Below are positions 6,576-15,152 of a stretch of DNA of 33,548 bases, one piece after another (within the stretch, counting starts at the first letter, position 1; each line of letters opens with the position of its first letter). The translations under genes and the position numbers were made by a program. Below the pieces are notes generated by a model. That model saw only the letters and a list, made by a program, of their open reading frames with translations, searched no databases and was not told where the DNA came from. The stretch is from an uncultured Bacteroides sp. (GTDB lineage: Bacteria; Bacteroidota; Bacteroidia; Bacteroidales; Bacteroidaceae), in assembly GCA_947074295.1 (NCBI GenBank), contig CAMTPC010000027.1, forward strand, positions 1 to 33,548, written 5' to 3'.

Positions 6576-7883
6576 ATGAAGAATTTGAAAACAGTATTTT
6601 TCACTTTACTCTTAATGACTTTTGTCACTACCATTTCTTATGCTCAGCGTAGTAATATCAAGGACTATGTTTCCATTGAGATTACTCCCGACCAAGAAGA
6701 TTGGAATTATAGAGTAGGACAACAACCAACTTTTCAACTTCGAGTGGTGCGCAACAACGTGCCTTTGAAAAATGTATCCCTTTCCTACGAGATAGGTCCC
6801 GAGAAGATGACAGCTCAGAAGACAGGTAAGAGTAATCTAGAAAAAGGTGTGTTGACTGTGAAAGCTGGAACATTAAAAACTCCAGGTTTCATGACGTGCA
6901 CTGCAAAAGTGACTGTAGACGGAGTGCAATATACCAACTATATCAATGTGGCTTTTGATGCCCAGAAGATACAACCCACTACAACCCAGCCTGCCGACTT
7001 TACTCAATTCTGGAAAAATGCTTTAGCAGATAATGCCAAGATTGCGATGAAGCCGCAGATGACCCTTTTACCCGATGAGTGTACAGCTGATATAGATGTA
7101 TATCAAGTAAAGCTGCAGCATTTCAAAAATGGTAGTTATATATATGGCAAACTGTGTATGCCCAAGGCGCCTGGCCAATACCCAGCCGTGTTGCGTGTGC
7201 CAGGAGCGGGTGTAAAGAAGAATCCTGCCGAAATGGTTTTAGCGCAAAAAGGGATGATCACTCTGTCGATAGGTATCCACGGTATACCTCTAAACATGTC
7301 CGATCACATATATAGCGATCTTAATAATGGTGTATTAAAAGATTATGCCTTTATTCATTTAGATGATAAAGATCAGTATTACTACAAGCGCGTCTACACA
7401 GGTTGCGTGCGTGCCTTGGATTTTTTGACCACCCTCCCGCAGTATGATGGAGAAAATCTCGGTGTGATAGGCGGCAGTCAAGGAGGAGCCCTAGCTATGG
7501 TAACAGCCGCTCTCGATCATCGTGTAAAAGCGTTGGTAGCCTATTATCCCGCATTGTGCGATTTGACGGGTTATCTACATGGACGTGCAGGTGGTTGGCC
7601 AGCTATGTTTGCGCCACGCAATGAAACATTGAACAAGAAAGCAGAAAAAATAGAAACTTCTCGCTATTATGATGTAGCAAATTTTGCTCCTTTAATTAAA
7701 GCACCGGGCTATTACTCCTGGGGGTACAATGATCCTACTTGCCCGCCTACATCTTATTATGCAGCTTATAATGTGATTGAAGCGCCCAAAGAGCTCTTTG
7801 TGGCACAGAGTACAGGCCACTGGCGAAACAAAGAACAAGACTTAAAGACTATCGAATGGTTCTGCAAACAATTGACTAAATAA
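6576..7883 (+). CDS. Secreted acetylxylan-esterase-like (CE7/AXE1) hydrolase
   Basis: This 435-aa protein has a signal peptide (MKNLKTVFFTLLLMTFVTTISYAQ), an N-terminal beta-sandwich of about 110 residues (25-130) not found in short cytoplasmic CE7 enzymes, and a C-terminal alpha/beta-hydrolase domain of AXE1 type. The triad is visible: Ser301 in GVIGGSQGGALA, Asp386 in GYNDPTCPPTS and His415 in QSTGHW. The DPTCPP segment is typical of CE7, whose members deacetylate oligosaccharides and small acetylated sugars. In this locus acetylated pectin or xylan fragments are the likely substrate, processed in the periplasm. The gene lies divergent from another esterase and 163 bp before susC, but a separate promoter precedes susC. 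Confidence 0.88.
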   Translation: MKNLKTVFFTLLLMTFVTTISYAQRSNIKDYVSIEITPDQEDWNYRVGQQPTFQLRVVRNNVPLKNVSLSYEIGPEKMTAQKTGKSNLEKGVLTVKAGTLKTPGFMTCTAKVTVDGVQYTNYINVAFDAQKIQPTTTQPADFTQFWKNALADNAKIAMKPQMTLLPDECTADIDVYQVKLQHFKNGSYIYGKLCMPKAPGQYPAVLRVPGAGVKKNPAEMVLAQKGMITLSIGIHGIPLNMSDHIYSDLNNGVLKDYAFIHLDDKDQYYYKRVYTGCVRALDFLTTLPQYDGENLGVIGGSQGGALAMVTAALDHRVKALVAYYPALCDLTGYLHGRAGGWPAMFAPRNETLNKKAEKIETSRYYDVANFAPLIKAPGYYSWGYNDPTCPPTSYYAAYNVIEAPKELFVAQSTGHWRNKEQDLKTIEWFCKQLTK

Positions 7884-7913
7884 TATTCTACAACATACTG
7901 TCAAAAAATACGG

Positions 7914-7935
7914 GTGTAAAAACAGTTTTTGCACA
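7914..7935 (+). promoter_or_regulatory. Palindrome and weak 13-bp-element match before susC
   Basis: GTGTAAAAAC (7914-7923) and GTTTTTGCAC (7925-7934) form an inverted repeat around one base, with a single mismatch. The overlapping bases 7923-7935 match the 13-bp element at 9 of 13 positions and end exactly 20 bp before the -7 box at 7956, the spacing seen at two other PUL 1 promoters. Either feature could be an operator; the spacing favours the shared-activator reading. Confidence 0.4.
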
Positions 7936-7955
7936 CGTTGGAGGTGCGCTGCGTC

Positions 7956-7963
7956 TATTTTTG
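7956..7963 (+). promoter_or_regulatory. Candidate -7 box for the susC-susD operon
   Basis: TATTTTTG matches TAnnTTTG. Transcription would start near 7970, giving a leader of about 75 nt to the ATG at 8047. The earlier in-frame ATG at 7972 would be at the very start of the mRNA and lacks a following signal peptide, so this box decides in favour of 8047. Confidence 0.55.
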
Positions 7964-8046
7964 TAGCGTGAATGACACCAAATTGTCTTATAAAACAAAC
8001 AGATTTAGAATTCAAAACAATCTTATTTAATAACTTACTTAATAAC

Positions 8047-11000
8047 ATGCAAAGAATGTCTAACCAAGTGAAAAACATGCGCACTGTGATGCTCATGCTA
8101 TTCGCAGCGCTTTCATTTAACCTATCAGCGCAGACCATTACCGTGACTGGTAATGTGATTGATTCGACCGGCGAGCCAGTAATTGGTGCATCTGTGATCG
8201 AAAAAGGAAACACGTCAAATGGTACTGTAACTGACTTTGACGGAAACTATTCTCTTAAAGTCCCCACTAATGCAACAATCGTTTTCTCGTACATCGGTAT
8301 GAAGACAAGCGAAGTGCCAGTGAAGGGACAAACTACGTTGAATGTAACTTTGGGCGAAGATTCTGAAGTATTAGAAGATGTTGTAGTTATTGGTTATGCT
8401 ACAGTAGCAAAACGTGACCTTACAGGTTCGGTTGCTTCGGTAAGTGCCAAACAACTGGAAGCGATTCCTGTATCTAGTGCATCAGAAGCGTTGACTGGTA
8501 AATTGGCTGGTGTATCTATTACTACTACTGAAGGTTCTCCAGATGCAGATGTGAAGATCCGCGTTCGTGGTGGTGGTTCGCTTTCGCAAGATAACTCACC
8601 TCTTTACATCGTTGACGGTTTCCCAGTGAGCAGCATCAGTGATATCGCTCCTTCGGACATCCAGTCTATCGACGTATTGAAAGATGCTTCTTCTACTGCT
8701 ATCTACGGTGCTCAAGGTGCTAATGGTGTAATCATTATCACTACTAAATCGGGTAAAGAAGGTAAAATCCAAGTAAACTTCGGTGCATCTTTGGGTTGGA
8801 GAAAAGTAGCTAAGATGACCAAGACTATGGACCCTTACAACTATGCATACTATCAGTATGAGCAAGGTTCTACAGCCTACGGTGAATTCAATGACTTGGA
8901 TATCTGGAAATCAGTTCAAGGTAACGACTTCCAAAAAGATATTTTCGGCAACACAGGTACACAACAACAATATAACGTAAGTGTAAGTGGTGGTACTAAA
9001 GAAACTAAGTTTTCTGTTTCTTACTCTCGTAACAATGAAAACAGTATCATGCGCAACTCTGGTTTCGCGAAAGATAACATCAACGCAAAAATCAATACTG
9101 AACTTAATAAATGGATCAAATTGGACTTCAACGCTCGTTTGGCCAATACACATATCCGCGGTTTAAGTGGTGGTGCTGATACAAATGAATCGAATGCTGC
9201 CAACTCTATTGTTGCTAACTCAGTGCGTTTCCGTCCAGTAGATCCTATTGATCAATCTTCTGACGATGATGATGAGAATAACACAACACGTCAGTACAAT
9301 CCATTGGAGCGTCTGGATGCAACTTATAAAACTCGTAGAGACTTCAAACAAAACTACAACTTAGGTTTAGACTGGAGACCTTTCAAAGGATTCCGTGTAC
9401 GTACTGAGTTTGGTTATGGTTTCCGTCGTTTGGATACAGACCAGGTATGGGAATCACCAGCGGTTCAAAACTCTAACTTGGGTGATAATGGTATGCCTCA
9501 GGCAGTACTTGTTCGTTTGAAGAACAACAACTGGAGAAATGCTACAACTGTAAGCTACAACACGAAATTCTTCAATGGTCGTGACCGTTTTGACGTGATG
9601 ATTGGTGAGGAAGTAACAAGCTCGCAAGACAAAGAACTTGTAATGACAGCAACTGCTTTCCCAACTACTATGACTAGAGAAGAAATTCTAGCTAACATGG
9701 GTGCAGCAGGTACAACTCATCCTACTCAAAGTACTATCGGTATCAATGACAATATGGTTTCGTTCTTCGGACGTGTGAACTATACAATCAACGACCGTTA
9801 CCTCTTCACTGCTACAATGCGTGCTGACGGTTCTTCTAAATTTGCTCAAAGCAACCGTTGGGGTTATTTCCCATCAGCAGCTTTTGCATGGCGTATGAAT
9901 GAAGAACAATTTATGGCTGGTACTAGAGACTGGTTGTCAAGCTTGAAATTCCGTGCATCTTTTGGTATGGCTGGTAACAACCGTATCCCTGCTGGTTTGA
10001 TGTACACTACCTACTCTATGGCTGCTGCTACTTCTAAAGGTCCTTACTTCGGTGAGATCTTCAACACGATGATGGAACATGGTTCAACTCTTTCAAATCC
10101 AAAATTGAAATGGGAAACAACAATCACTCGTAACGTTGGTTTCGACTTCGGTTTCTGGAACAACCGTCTATCGGGTACTATCGATGCTTACTGGAACACA
10201 ACAAGCGATCTTTTGATGCGTACAGAAATTCCTGCTAACACAGGTTATTCTTACCAATACCAAAACTTCGGTAAGACTTCTAATAAAGGTATCGAGTTGC
10301 AGTTGAATGCTGGAATTATCCAAAATAGAAACTTCAACCTTGATTTCAACATGAACATCGCATACAACAAAAACCGTATCGATGAACTGAATACAAACAA
10401 TCCATGGCAAAGCTCTAACTGGGCTGGTTCTACACTTTCTAAATACGAAGACTTCCGTGTTGAAAAAGGTGGTAGCCTAGGTGAAGTTTGGGGTTTCAAG
10501 AGCAATGGTTATTTCACTGTTTTCGATGAGAAAAACAATCCTAACGGTGAGTTGGTTTGGAACAATGGCTCATGGGCTCTTCGTCCAGGTTTGAATGATA
10601 ACTCGCAAACAATCACTGGTGGTGCTTACTATCCTGGTGGTTTGAAACTTCAGGTTGACGAAAACGGTGATCCTATCAAGCAAAAACTAGGTAATACAGT
10701 AGCTCCAATCAATGGTGGTTTCGGTGTATCAGGTGCTTGGGGTAATTTCGACTTTATGGTATTCTTCAACTTCTCTTTGGGTCATCAGTTGATCAACGGT
10801 ACGAAGTTGGCTACAGCATTCCGTGCTGGTTCGGCAATGGGCTACAACTTGAACGCAGACTTTAACCTAGACAACCGTTATACATGGATTGACCCTGCAA
10901 CAGGTTTGAACCTTGGACGTCCATCAAACAGCACTATCAACTCTTACGGTGGTATCGATAACGTGATCAATCGCTTGAATGAAATGAATGCAGGTGCAAA

Positions 11001-11307
11001 TATGTACAATCCAGTAGGTGTAACTACTATGCAATTGTTTGACTATGCAGTAGAGAATGCTTCATTTCTACGTGTGAATAATATTTCTGTGGGTTATACA
11101 TTGCCAAAGAACTTAGTGAGAAAAGTATGGTTAGAAAATGTACGTCTATACTTCACAGGCTATAACCTATTCTGCTTCACAAAATACTCTGGTGCAGACC
11201 CAGAAGTTGATACTTCGAGCAAGCGTAACGCTATGACTCCAGGTGTGGATTATGCTGCATATCCTAAGAGCCGCACATTCGTAGGTGGTATCAACGTTTC
11301 ATTTTAA
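8047..11307 (+). CDS. susC: SusC-like TonB-dependent outer-membrane transporter (PUL 1)
   Basis: This is a large outer-membrane beta-barrel that imports oligosaccharides captured by its SusD partner, energised by TonB. From the chosen start it has about 1086 residues: a signal peptide ending near LSFNLSAQ, a carboxypeptidase-regulatory-like domain (TVTGNVIDSTGEPVIGASVIEKG and following), the SusC signature region VVVIGYATVAKRDLTGSV before the plug domain (plug segment SPLYIVDGFPV), and a C-terminal barrel ending in the aromatic outer-membrane signature TFVGGINVSF. The start at 8047 leaves a normal signal peptide; the ATG at 8056 is an alternative and 7972 is rejected because of the promoter. 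It is followed after 20 bp by susD. Codon use is highly biased, consistent with strong expression. With GH28 and the beta-helix binding protein nearby, pectic oligosaccharides are the likely cargo. Confidence 0.95.
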   Translation: MQRMSNQVKNMRTVMLMLFAALSFNLSAQTITVTGNVIDSTGEPVIGASVIEKGNTSNGTVTDFDGNYSLKVPTNATIVFSYIGMKTSEVPVKGQTTLNVTLGEDSEVLEDVVVIGYATVAKRDLTGSVASVSAKQLEAIPVSSASEALTGKLAGVSITTTEGSPDADVKIRVRGGGSLSQDNSPLYIVDGFPVSSISDIAPSDIQSIDVLKDASSTAIYGAQGANGVIIITTKSGKEGKIQVNFGASLGWRKVAKMTKTMDPYNYAYYQYEQGSTAYGEFNDLDIWKSVQGNDFQKDIFGNTGTQQQYNVSVSGGTKETKFSVSYSRNNENSIMRNSGFAKDNINAKINTELNKWIKLDFNARLANTHIRGLSGGADTNESNAANSIVANSVRFRPVDPIDQSSDDDDENNTTRQYNPLERLDATYKTRRDFKQNYNLGLDWRPFKGFRVRTEFGYGFRRLDTDQVWESPAVQNSNLGDNGMPQAVLVRLKNNNWRNATTVSYNTKFFNGRDRFDVMIGEEVTSSQDKELVMTATAFPTTMTREEILANMGAAGTTHPTQSTIGINDNMVSFFGRVNYTINDRYLFTATMRADGSSKFAQSNRWGYFPSAAFAWRMNEEQFMAGTRDWLSSLKFRASFGMAGNNRIPAGLMYTTYSMAAATSKGPYFGEIFNTMMEHGSTLSNPKLKWETTITRNVGFDFGFWNNRLSGTIDAYWNTTSDLLMRTEIPANTGYSYQYQNFGKTSNKGIELQLNAGIIQNRNFNLDFNMNIAYNKNRIDELNTNNPWQSSNWAGSTLSKYEDFRVEKGGSLGEVWGFKSNGYFTVFDEKNNPNGELVWNNGSWALRPGLNDNSQTITGGAYYPGGLKLQVDENGDPIKQKLGNTVAPINGGFGVSGAWGNFDFMVFFNFSLGHQLINGTKLATAFRAGSAMGYNLNADFNLDNRYTWIDPATGLNLGRPSNSTINSYGGIDNVINRLNEMNAGANMYNPVGVTTMQLFDYAVENASFLRVNNISVGYTLPKNLVRKVWLENVRLYFTGYNLFCFTKYSGADPEVDTSSKRNAMTPGVDYAAYPKSRTFVGGINVSF

Positions 11308-11327
11308 TTAAAAGAGAACATCGTAAC

Positions 11328-13259
11328 ATGAAAAATATATTTAAGAATTTCTTATTAGGAGCTGCTACAGTAGGTGTAATGACCTCTTGTAACGACTTTC
11401 TGAATCAAAGTTCTCCCTCTGAATTGACAGAAGAGAATGTATTCAATTCAATATACTACGCTAATAATGTATTGAATAAAGTGTATGGCGAGTTGACACT
11501 TGACCAAACTTATTCTCAATACTTTGGTTTCGTTTGGCATCTTAACTCTGACTATGAATTGGTAGATGGATTGGGAACCAACGCTATCAATGCTTCGAGT
11601 GAGCGTGGTAACATGAACTACAACCAGAACTCGGGTTGGGCTAACTTGGCACGTGCATGGGACAACATGTTTAGTGTTATCGAATATGCTAATATCGTGG
11701 TTCACGGTATTACTAATAGCTCACTCTTGGGCGAAGATGCTAGCACAGTGCGTCAAGCATTGCAAATCAAAGCTGAAGCGCAAACGCTTCGTGCTATGGT
11801 TTATCTTGATATGATCCGTAATTTTGGTGATATGCCTATGAAGATGGAGCCTTCTAAGTCTGACCTTAGCAACGCTTATCTTTCAAAAACTGATCGTGAT
11901 GATATCCTAGACTTCTTGATTGAAGATTTGGAAGACGCTATTCCTAACTTGCCTTGGGCAGGTGCGGTAACTACTGAACACGTGACTCGTGGTTATGCAC
12001 ATTCACTTTTGGCTAACATTGCTTTGACTCGTGCAGGATGGGCTATCCGTGAATCGGCTAAAGCTGGTTACGAAACAGCTACTATTACTGATCCTACTTA
12101 TCCAACTCAACGCCCAGGTCAAGAAGAGCGTACTGCCCTTTATAACAAAGCGCTTACACACTTGACAGAAGTAATCACTTCTGGTCGTCACCAATTGAAC
12201 CCTTCTATCGCTAATCACTGGTATTTGGTAAATCAATTGGAGCTGGATCAGACTTACAAAGAAAATATCTTCGAAATTCCTATGGGTCTTGGTCGCTCGG
12301 GCGAGCTGGGCTATACAGTAGGCGTTCGTATCAATGGTTCTTCTACACTTTATGGTGAAAAAGGTAACTCATCGGGTAAAGTGAAATTGGCTGCACCTTA
12401 TTTCTGGTCATTCGACAGAAACGACTTGCGTCGTGATTTGACTTGTGCACCTTATGTATTGAAAGAAACTGACGGTGTAGTAGTAGAAAGTTTTGATGGT
12501 AACAAGCCATTTGAGATCTATGTAGCGAAATGGGATATCCGTAAGATGAGCGACAAATGGCGCGAAACTGCCATTGCTACTGGTAATGCAAAATGGATGT
12601 CGGGTATCAATGTGACTAAGATGCGTTATTCTTATGTACTGTTGATGTATGCTGAAGTGATGAATGAACTATATGGTCCTGATGTAAATGGCTCTGCTGG
12701 TATGACAGCTCGTCAAGCTTTGGGTCTAGTACATACACGTGCTTTTGCTGCTGAAGACAAAGCTGCTGCACAGACTTATATAGACAATATTCCAGGTAGC
12801 CAACAAGACTTCTTCAACGCTATCGTTGACGAAAATGCTTGGGAGCTTGCTGGTGAAGGTTATCGCAAATATGACTTGATTCGTTGGAACCTATTAGGTA
12901 CAAAGATTGACCAAATGAAAGCTGACTATGCCGCTCAAATCGAAGAGTATCCTGCTAAATTGTACTTCAAGTACAAAGCTGATAATGCTACTATCGATAT
13001 GTCTACTGTACAATGGTATGCTAGCAAAGACGAACAAGATGAGTTTGCTGATCAAGCTGCTTCTGAAGGTTGGGAAAATAAAGCGTTCTGGGGTGCTGAA
13101 GCTACTTCTACTACTCAAACCAATCTTTTGGAATATGCGCCAAGTATCAGTGGTGGTCTTAACTCGACTGTTATCAATAGATATGTGATGCCAATCGCAT
13201 CTACTACCATCTCTGCATCTAACGGTACATTGAGCAACTCTTACGGATTCAGCAATTAA
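11328..13259 (+). CDS. susD: SusD/RagB-like surface glycan-binding lipoprotein (PUL 1)
   Basis: This 643-aa protein is the lid partner of the SusC transporter, capturing glycan fragments at the cell surface. It begins with a lipoprotein signal peptide with lipidated Cys21 (VGVMTSCNDFLNQ). SusD-type features include the SSPSELTEENVF opening, helical TPR-like segments such as LRAMVYLDMIRNFGDMP, and the late MRYSYVLLMYAEVMNE and GEGYRKYDLIRWN segments. It is longer than the more usual 500-570 residues, with an extended C-terminal region. It lies 20 bp after susC and 27 bp before the third gene, so one transcript is likely. The ligand cannot be read from sequence; pectin fragments are inferred from the locus. 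Confidence 0.95.
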   Translation: MKNIFKNFLLGAATVGVMTSCNDFLNQSSPSELTEENVFNSIYYANNVLNKVYGELTLDQTYSQYFGFVWHLNSDYELVDGLGTNAINASSERGNMNYNQNSGWANLARAWDNMFSVIEYANIVVHGITNSSLLGEDASTVRQALQIKAEAQTLRAMVYLDMIRNFGDMPMKMEPSKSDLSNAYLSKTDRDDILDFLIEDLEDAIPNLPWAGAVTTEHVTRGYAHSLLANIALTRAGWAIRESAKAGYETATITDPTYPTQRPGQEERTALYNKALTHLTEVITSGRHQLNPSIANHWYLVNQLELDQTYKENIFEIPMGLGRSGELGYTVGVRINGSSTLYGEKGNSSGKVKLAAPYFWSFDRNDLRRDLTCAPYVLKETDGVVVESFDGNKPFEIYVAKWDIRKMSDKWRETAIATGNAKWMSGINVTKMRYSYVLLMYAEVMNELYGPDVNGSAGMTARQALGLVHTRAFAAEDKAAAQTYIDNIPGSQQDFFNAIVDENAWELAGEGYRKYDLIRWNLLGTKIDQMKADYAAQIEEYPAKLYFKYKADNATIDMSTVQWYASKDEQDEFADQAASEGWENKAFWGAEATSTTQTNLLEYAPSISGGLNSTVINRYVMPIASTTISASNGTLSNSYGFSN

Positions 13260-13286
13260 TCCTAACTTTAAAGTATTATACTATTT

Positions 13287-14978
13287 ATGAAATCAAATAA
13301 AGCTAAAATATATATGTTAGGAGCCATGGCGCTCCTAACGTCTACAGCCTTCGTTTCATGCGAAGATGTGAACGATTGGACTACAGACAGTGCTTACGAT
13401 CGTCTGTTTGCTCCTAGCAGCCTTTCTATTTCTGCCGACGCTACTGATGCCGAGGTGACTTGGAAATCGACTCCTGGAACAGAATTTTATGTGATCGAGT
13501 TGAGTACAGACTCTCTTTTCGGTTTGCAAGATGATTATCGTGCTACTTCTCAGGTTTTGGGTCAGGACGGTTCTATCACAAAATCGCCTTTCCAATTGGA
13601 AGACTTGAACAACAGCTCAAAATACTTTATCCGTATCAAGGCTTGTTCTAGCGTAAAATCGGCTTCAAACTGGACCTATCCTGAAAAGATCTTTTTCACT
13701 ACGAAGAGCGAAAATATCTTGAATGCTATCACTAATGCTGATAAGGGTCAAGATTATATCACATTGAACTGGCAAGCAGGTTTGTCTGTAACACATGTTG
13801 TATCACAAGAAATCCTTGGAACTTCTGAAGAAGGTGCAAATCTTTATGGTGAAGAAGTGGTGTTGCAATTGACGAATGAAGATATTGCAAACGGTACAGT
13901 GACTATCAATGGTCTACAACCATCTACTGGCTATTTATTGTCTATCTATAACAACCAGACTTGTCGTGGTACACGTGTAGCCACTACTATCATGTCTCTT
14001 CCAGATGCTGACCTGACTGTAGTTTTGGATGAAACTACAACATTGACACAAGACTTGATTGACTCATGGATTGGTAAGCAAAGTGTGACAGTTGCATTTA
14101 TGCCTGGTGTAGAATATGATATCGTAGGTGTGGATCCATTGACTGGCGAAGTAGCTGGTTTGAGCATTCCTACTGGTATGTCATTGACTCTTTATGGTAT
14201 GGAAGGTGATGAGCCAGCACAATTGAATTTGAAACGTGAGTTTATCTTCAAGGGTACACATGGATATTTCAGAATGTTGAACATTGATATAAATGACGCG
14301 GGTGCACAGTATATGTTCAACCAAGGTACAGCTGCTTCTATTGTAGAAATCAAATTCACTAACTGTAACTTCAATGACTTCGCTCGTAACATCGTTCGTT
14401 GTAAAGATCAAGCATCTATTACTATCGATGAGTTGAAATTTGACAACTGTGTGATCACTAATCAAGGTGGTGGAAACTATCCTATCATCGGTCTTGATGC
14501 AAAAGAATATACTGTAAGCAACATCGAGTTCAACGACTGTACATTCAACACAATCAAGCATAACGGTATTGCACTTTATAACTCTGGCCGTGGTTTGGCA
14601 TCTGTAAATACTATCACGTTCAATGATTGTACACTCTATAATGCAATCGGTTCAGGACGTTATATCGTAGACTCGGGTTCGACTAGCCAAGGTCCAGTAG
14701 TAACTTTCAACAATACGATCATCGGTAAAACAAATGTAGCTACTCTTACAGATGGTGTATGGAGTTCTAAGTCTAAGGGTGTACGCTCTTCATCGGTTAT
14801 CTCTAACAACTCTTATAGACTAGCTGATGGTGTATTTGATAGTAATGATATCAAGACTCTGATTGACTTCAATGCTGATTCTGACGCAGTTTTTGGAAAT
14901 CCTGCAAATGATGATTTCACTATCAAGGATAGAAATTTCCCAGAAGGTGTTGGTGCTACACGTTGGTACGCTAACTAA
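13287..14978 (+). CDS. Surface lipoprotein with FnIII-like N-terminus and beta-helix C-terminus (DUF4957/DUF5123 type), putative pectin-binding SGBP
   Basis: This 563-aa lipoprotein (Cys25 in TAFVSCEDVNDW) occupies the position of a surface glycan-binding protein, right after susC-susD. Residues about 40-240 form one or two fibronectin-III-like modules (SLSISADATDAEVTWKS; ITLNWQAGL). From about 320 to 500 short repeats of the type I-x-F-x-[ND]-C-x-[FIL] (FTNCNF, FDNCVI, FNDCTF, FNDCTL, FNNTII) indicate a right-handed parallel beta-helix, the fold of pectin lyases and polygalacturonases. I see no polygalacturonase catalytic motifs (NTD, DD, GHG), so it is probably a binding protein and not an enzyme. 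This matches DUF4957/DUF5123 proteins of pectin PULs as I remember them. The acidic residues after the lipid cysteine (EDVND) fit surface export. Transcription ends at the hairpins at 15016-15133. Confidence 0.85.
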   Translation: MKSNKAKIYMLGAMALLTSTAFVSCEDVNDWTTDSAYDRLFAPSSLSISADATDAEVTWKSTPGTEFYVIELSTDSLFGLQDDYRATSQVLGQDGSITKSPFQLEDLNNSSKYFIRIKACSSVKSASNWTYPEKIFFTTKSENILNAITNADKGQDYITLNWQAGLSVTHVVSQEILGTSEEGANLYGEEVVLQLTNEDIANGTVTINGLQPSTGYLLSIYNNQTCRGTRVATTIMSLPDADLTVVLDETTTLTQDLIDSWIGKQSVTVAFMPGVEYDIVGVDPLTGEVAGLSIPTGMSLTLYGMEGDEPAQLNLKREFIFKGTHGYFRMLNIDINDAGAQYMFNQGTAASIVEIKFTNCNFNDFARNIVRCKDQASITIDELKFDNCVITNQGGGNYPIIGLDAKEYTVSNIEFNDCTFNTIKHNGIALYNSGRGLASVNTITFNDCTLYNAIGSGRYIVDSGSTSQGPVVTFNNTIIGKTNVATLTDGVWSSKSKGVRSSSVISNNSYRLADGVFDSNDIKTLIDFNADSDAVFGNPANDDFTIKDRNFPEGVGATRWYAN

Positions 14979-15015
14979 TTTGACTGGTAAGTTAGATTAA
15001 AACGACATAAATAAG

Positions 15016-15056
15016 ATGGGCTTCAGAGTTTTAGATTCTGAAGCTCATTCTTTATT
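15016..15056 (+). terminator. Hairpin terminator of the PUL 1 susCD operon
   Basis: ATGGGCTTCAGA (15016-15027) pairs with TCTGAAGCTCAT (15037-15048), 12 pairs with one G-T wobble around a 9-nt loop, followed by a T-rich stretch. It lies about 40 nt after the stop of the + strand operon. Confidence 0.65.
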
Positions 15057-15090
15057 ATCATGCAGTGCATATCAGATTGCTGATAAAACT

Positions 15091-15133
15091 AAAGGCTCCA
15101 TCCAAAGTTTATTATACTTTGGATGGAGCCTTT
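15091..15133. terminator. Bidirectional terminator between the two convergent PULs
   Basis: AAAGGCTCCATCCAAAGT (15091-15108) and ACTTTGGATGGAGCCTTT (15116-15133) form a perfect 18-bp stem with a 7-nt loop. The A-rich and T-rich ends allow it to stop transcripts from both directions. It is 20 bp beyond the stop codon of the GH67 gene, the last gene of the minus-strand xylan operon. Confidence 0.85.
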
Positions 15134-15152
15134 CAATGTTAGAGTCCAGAAT

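Noticed and set aside
7972-8046. Upstream ATG for susC adding 25 residues
   Set aside because: It would lie at the transcription start predicted from the -7 box at 7956-7963 and would bury the signal peptide.
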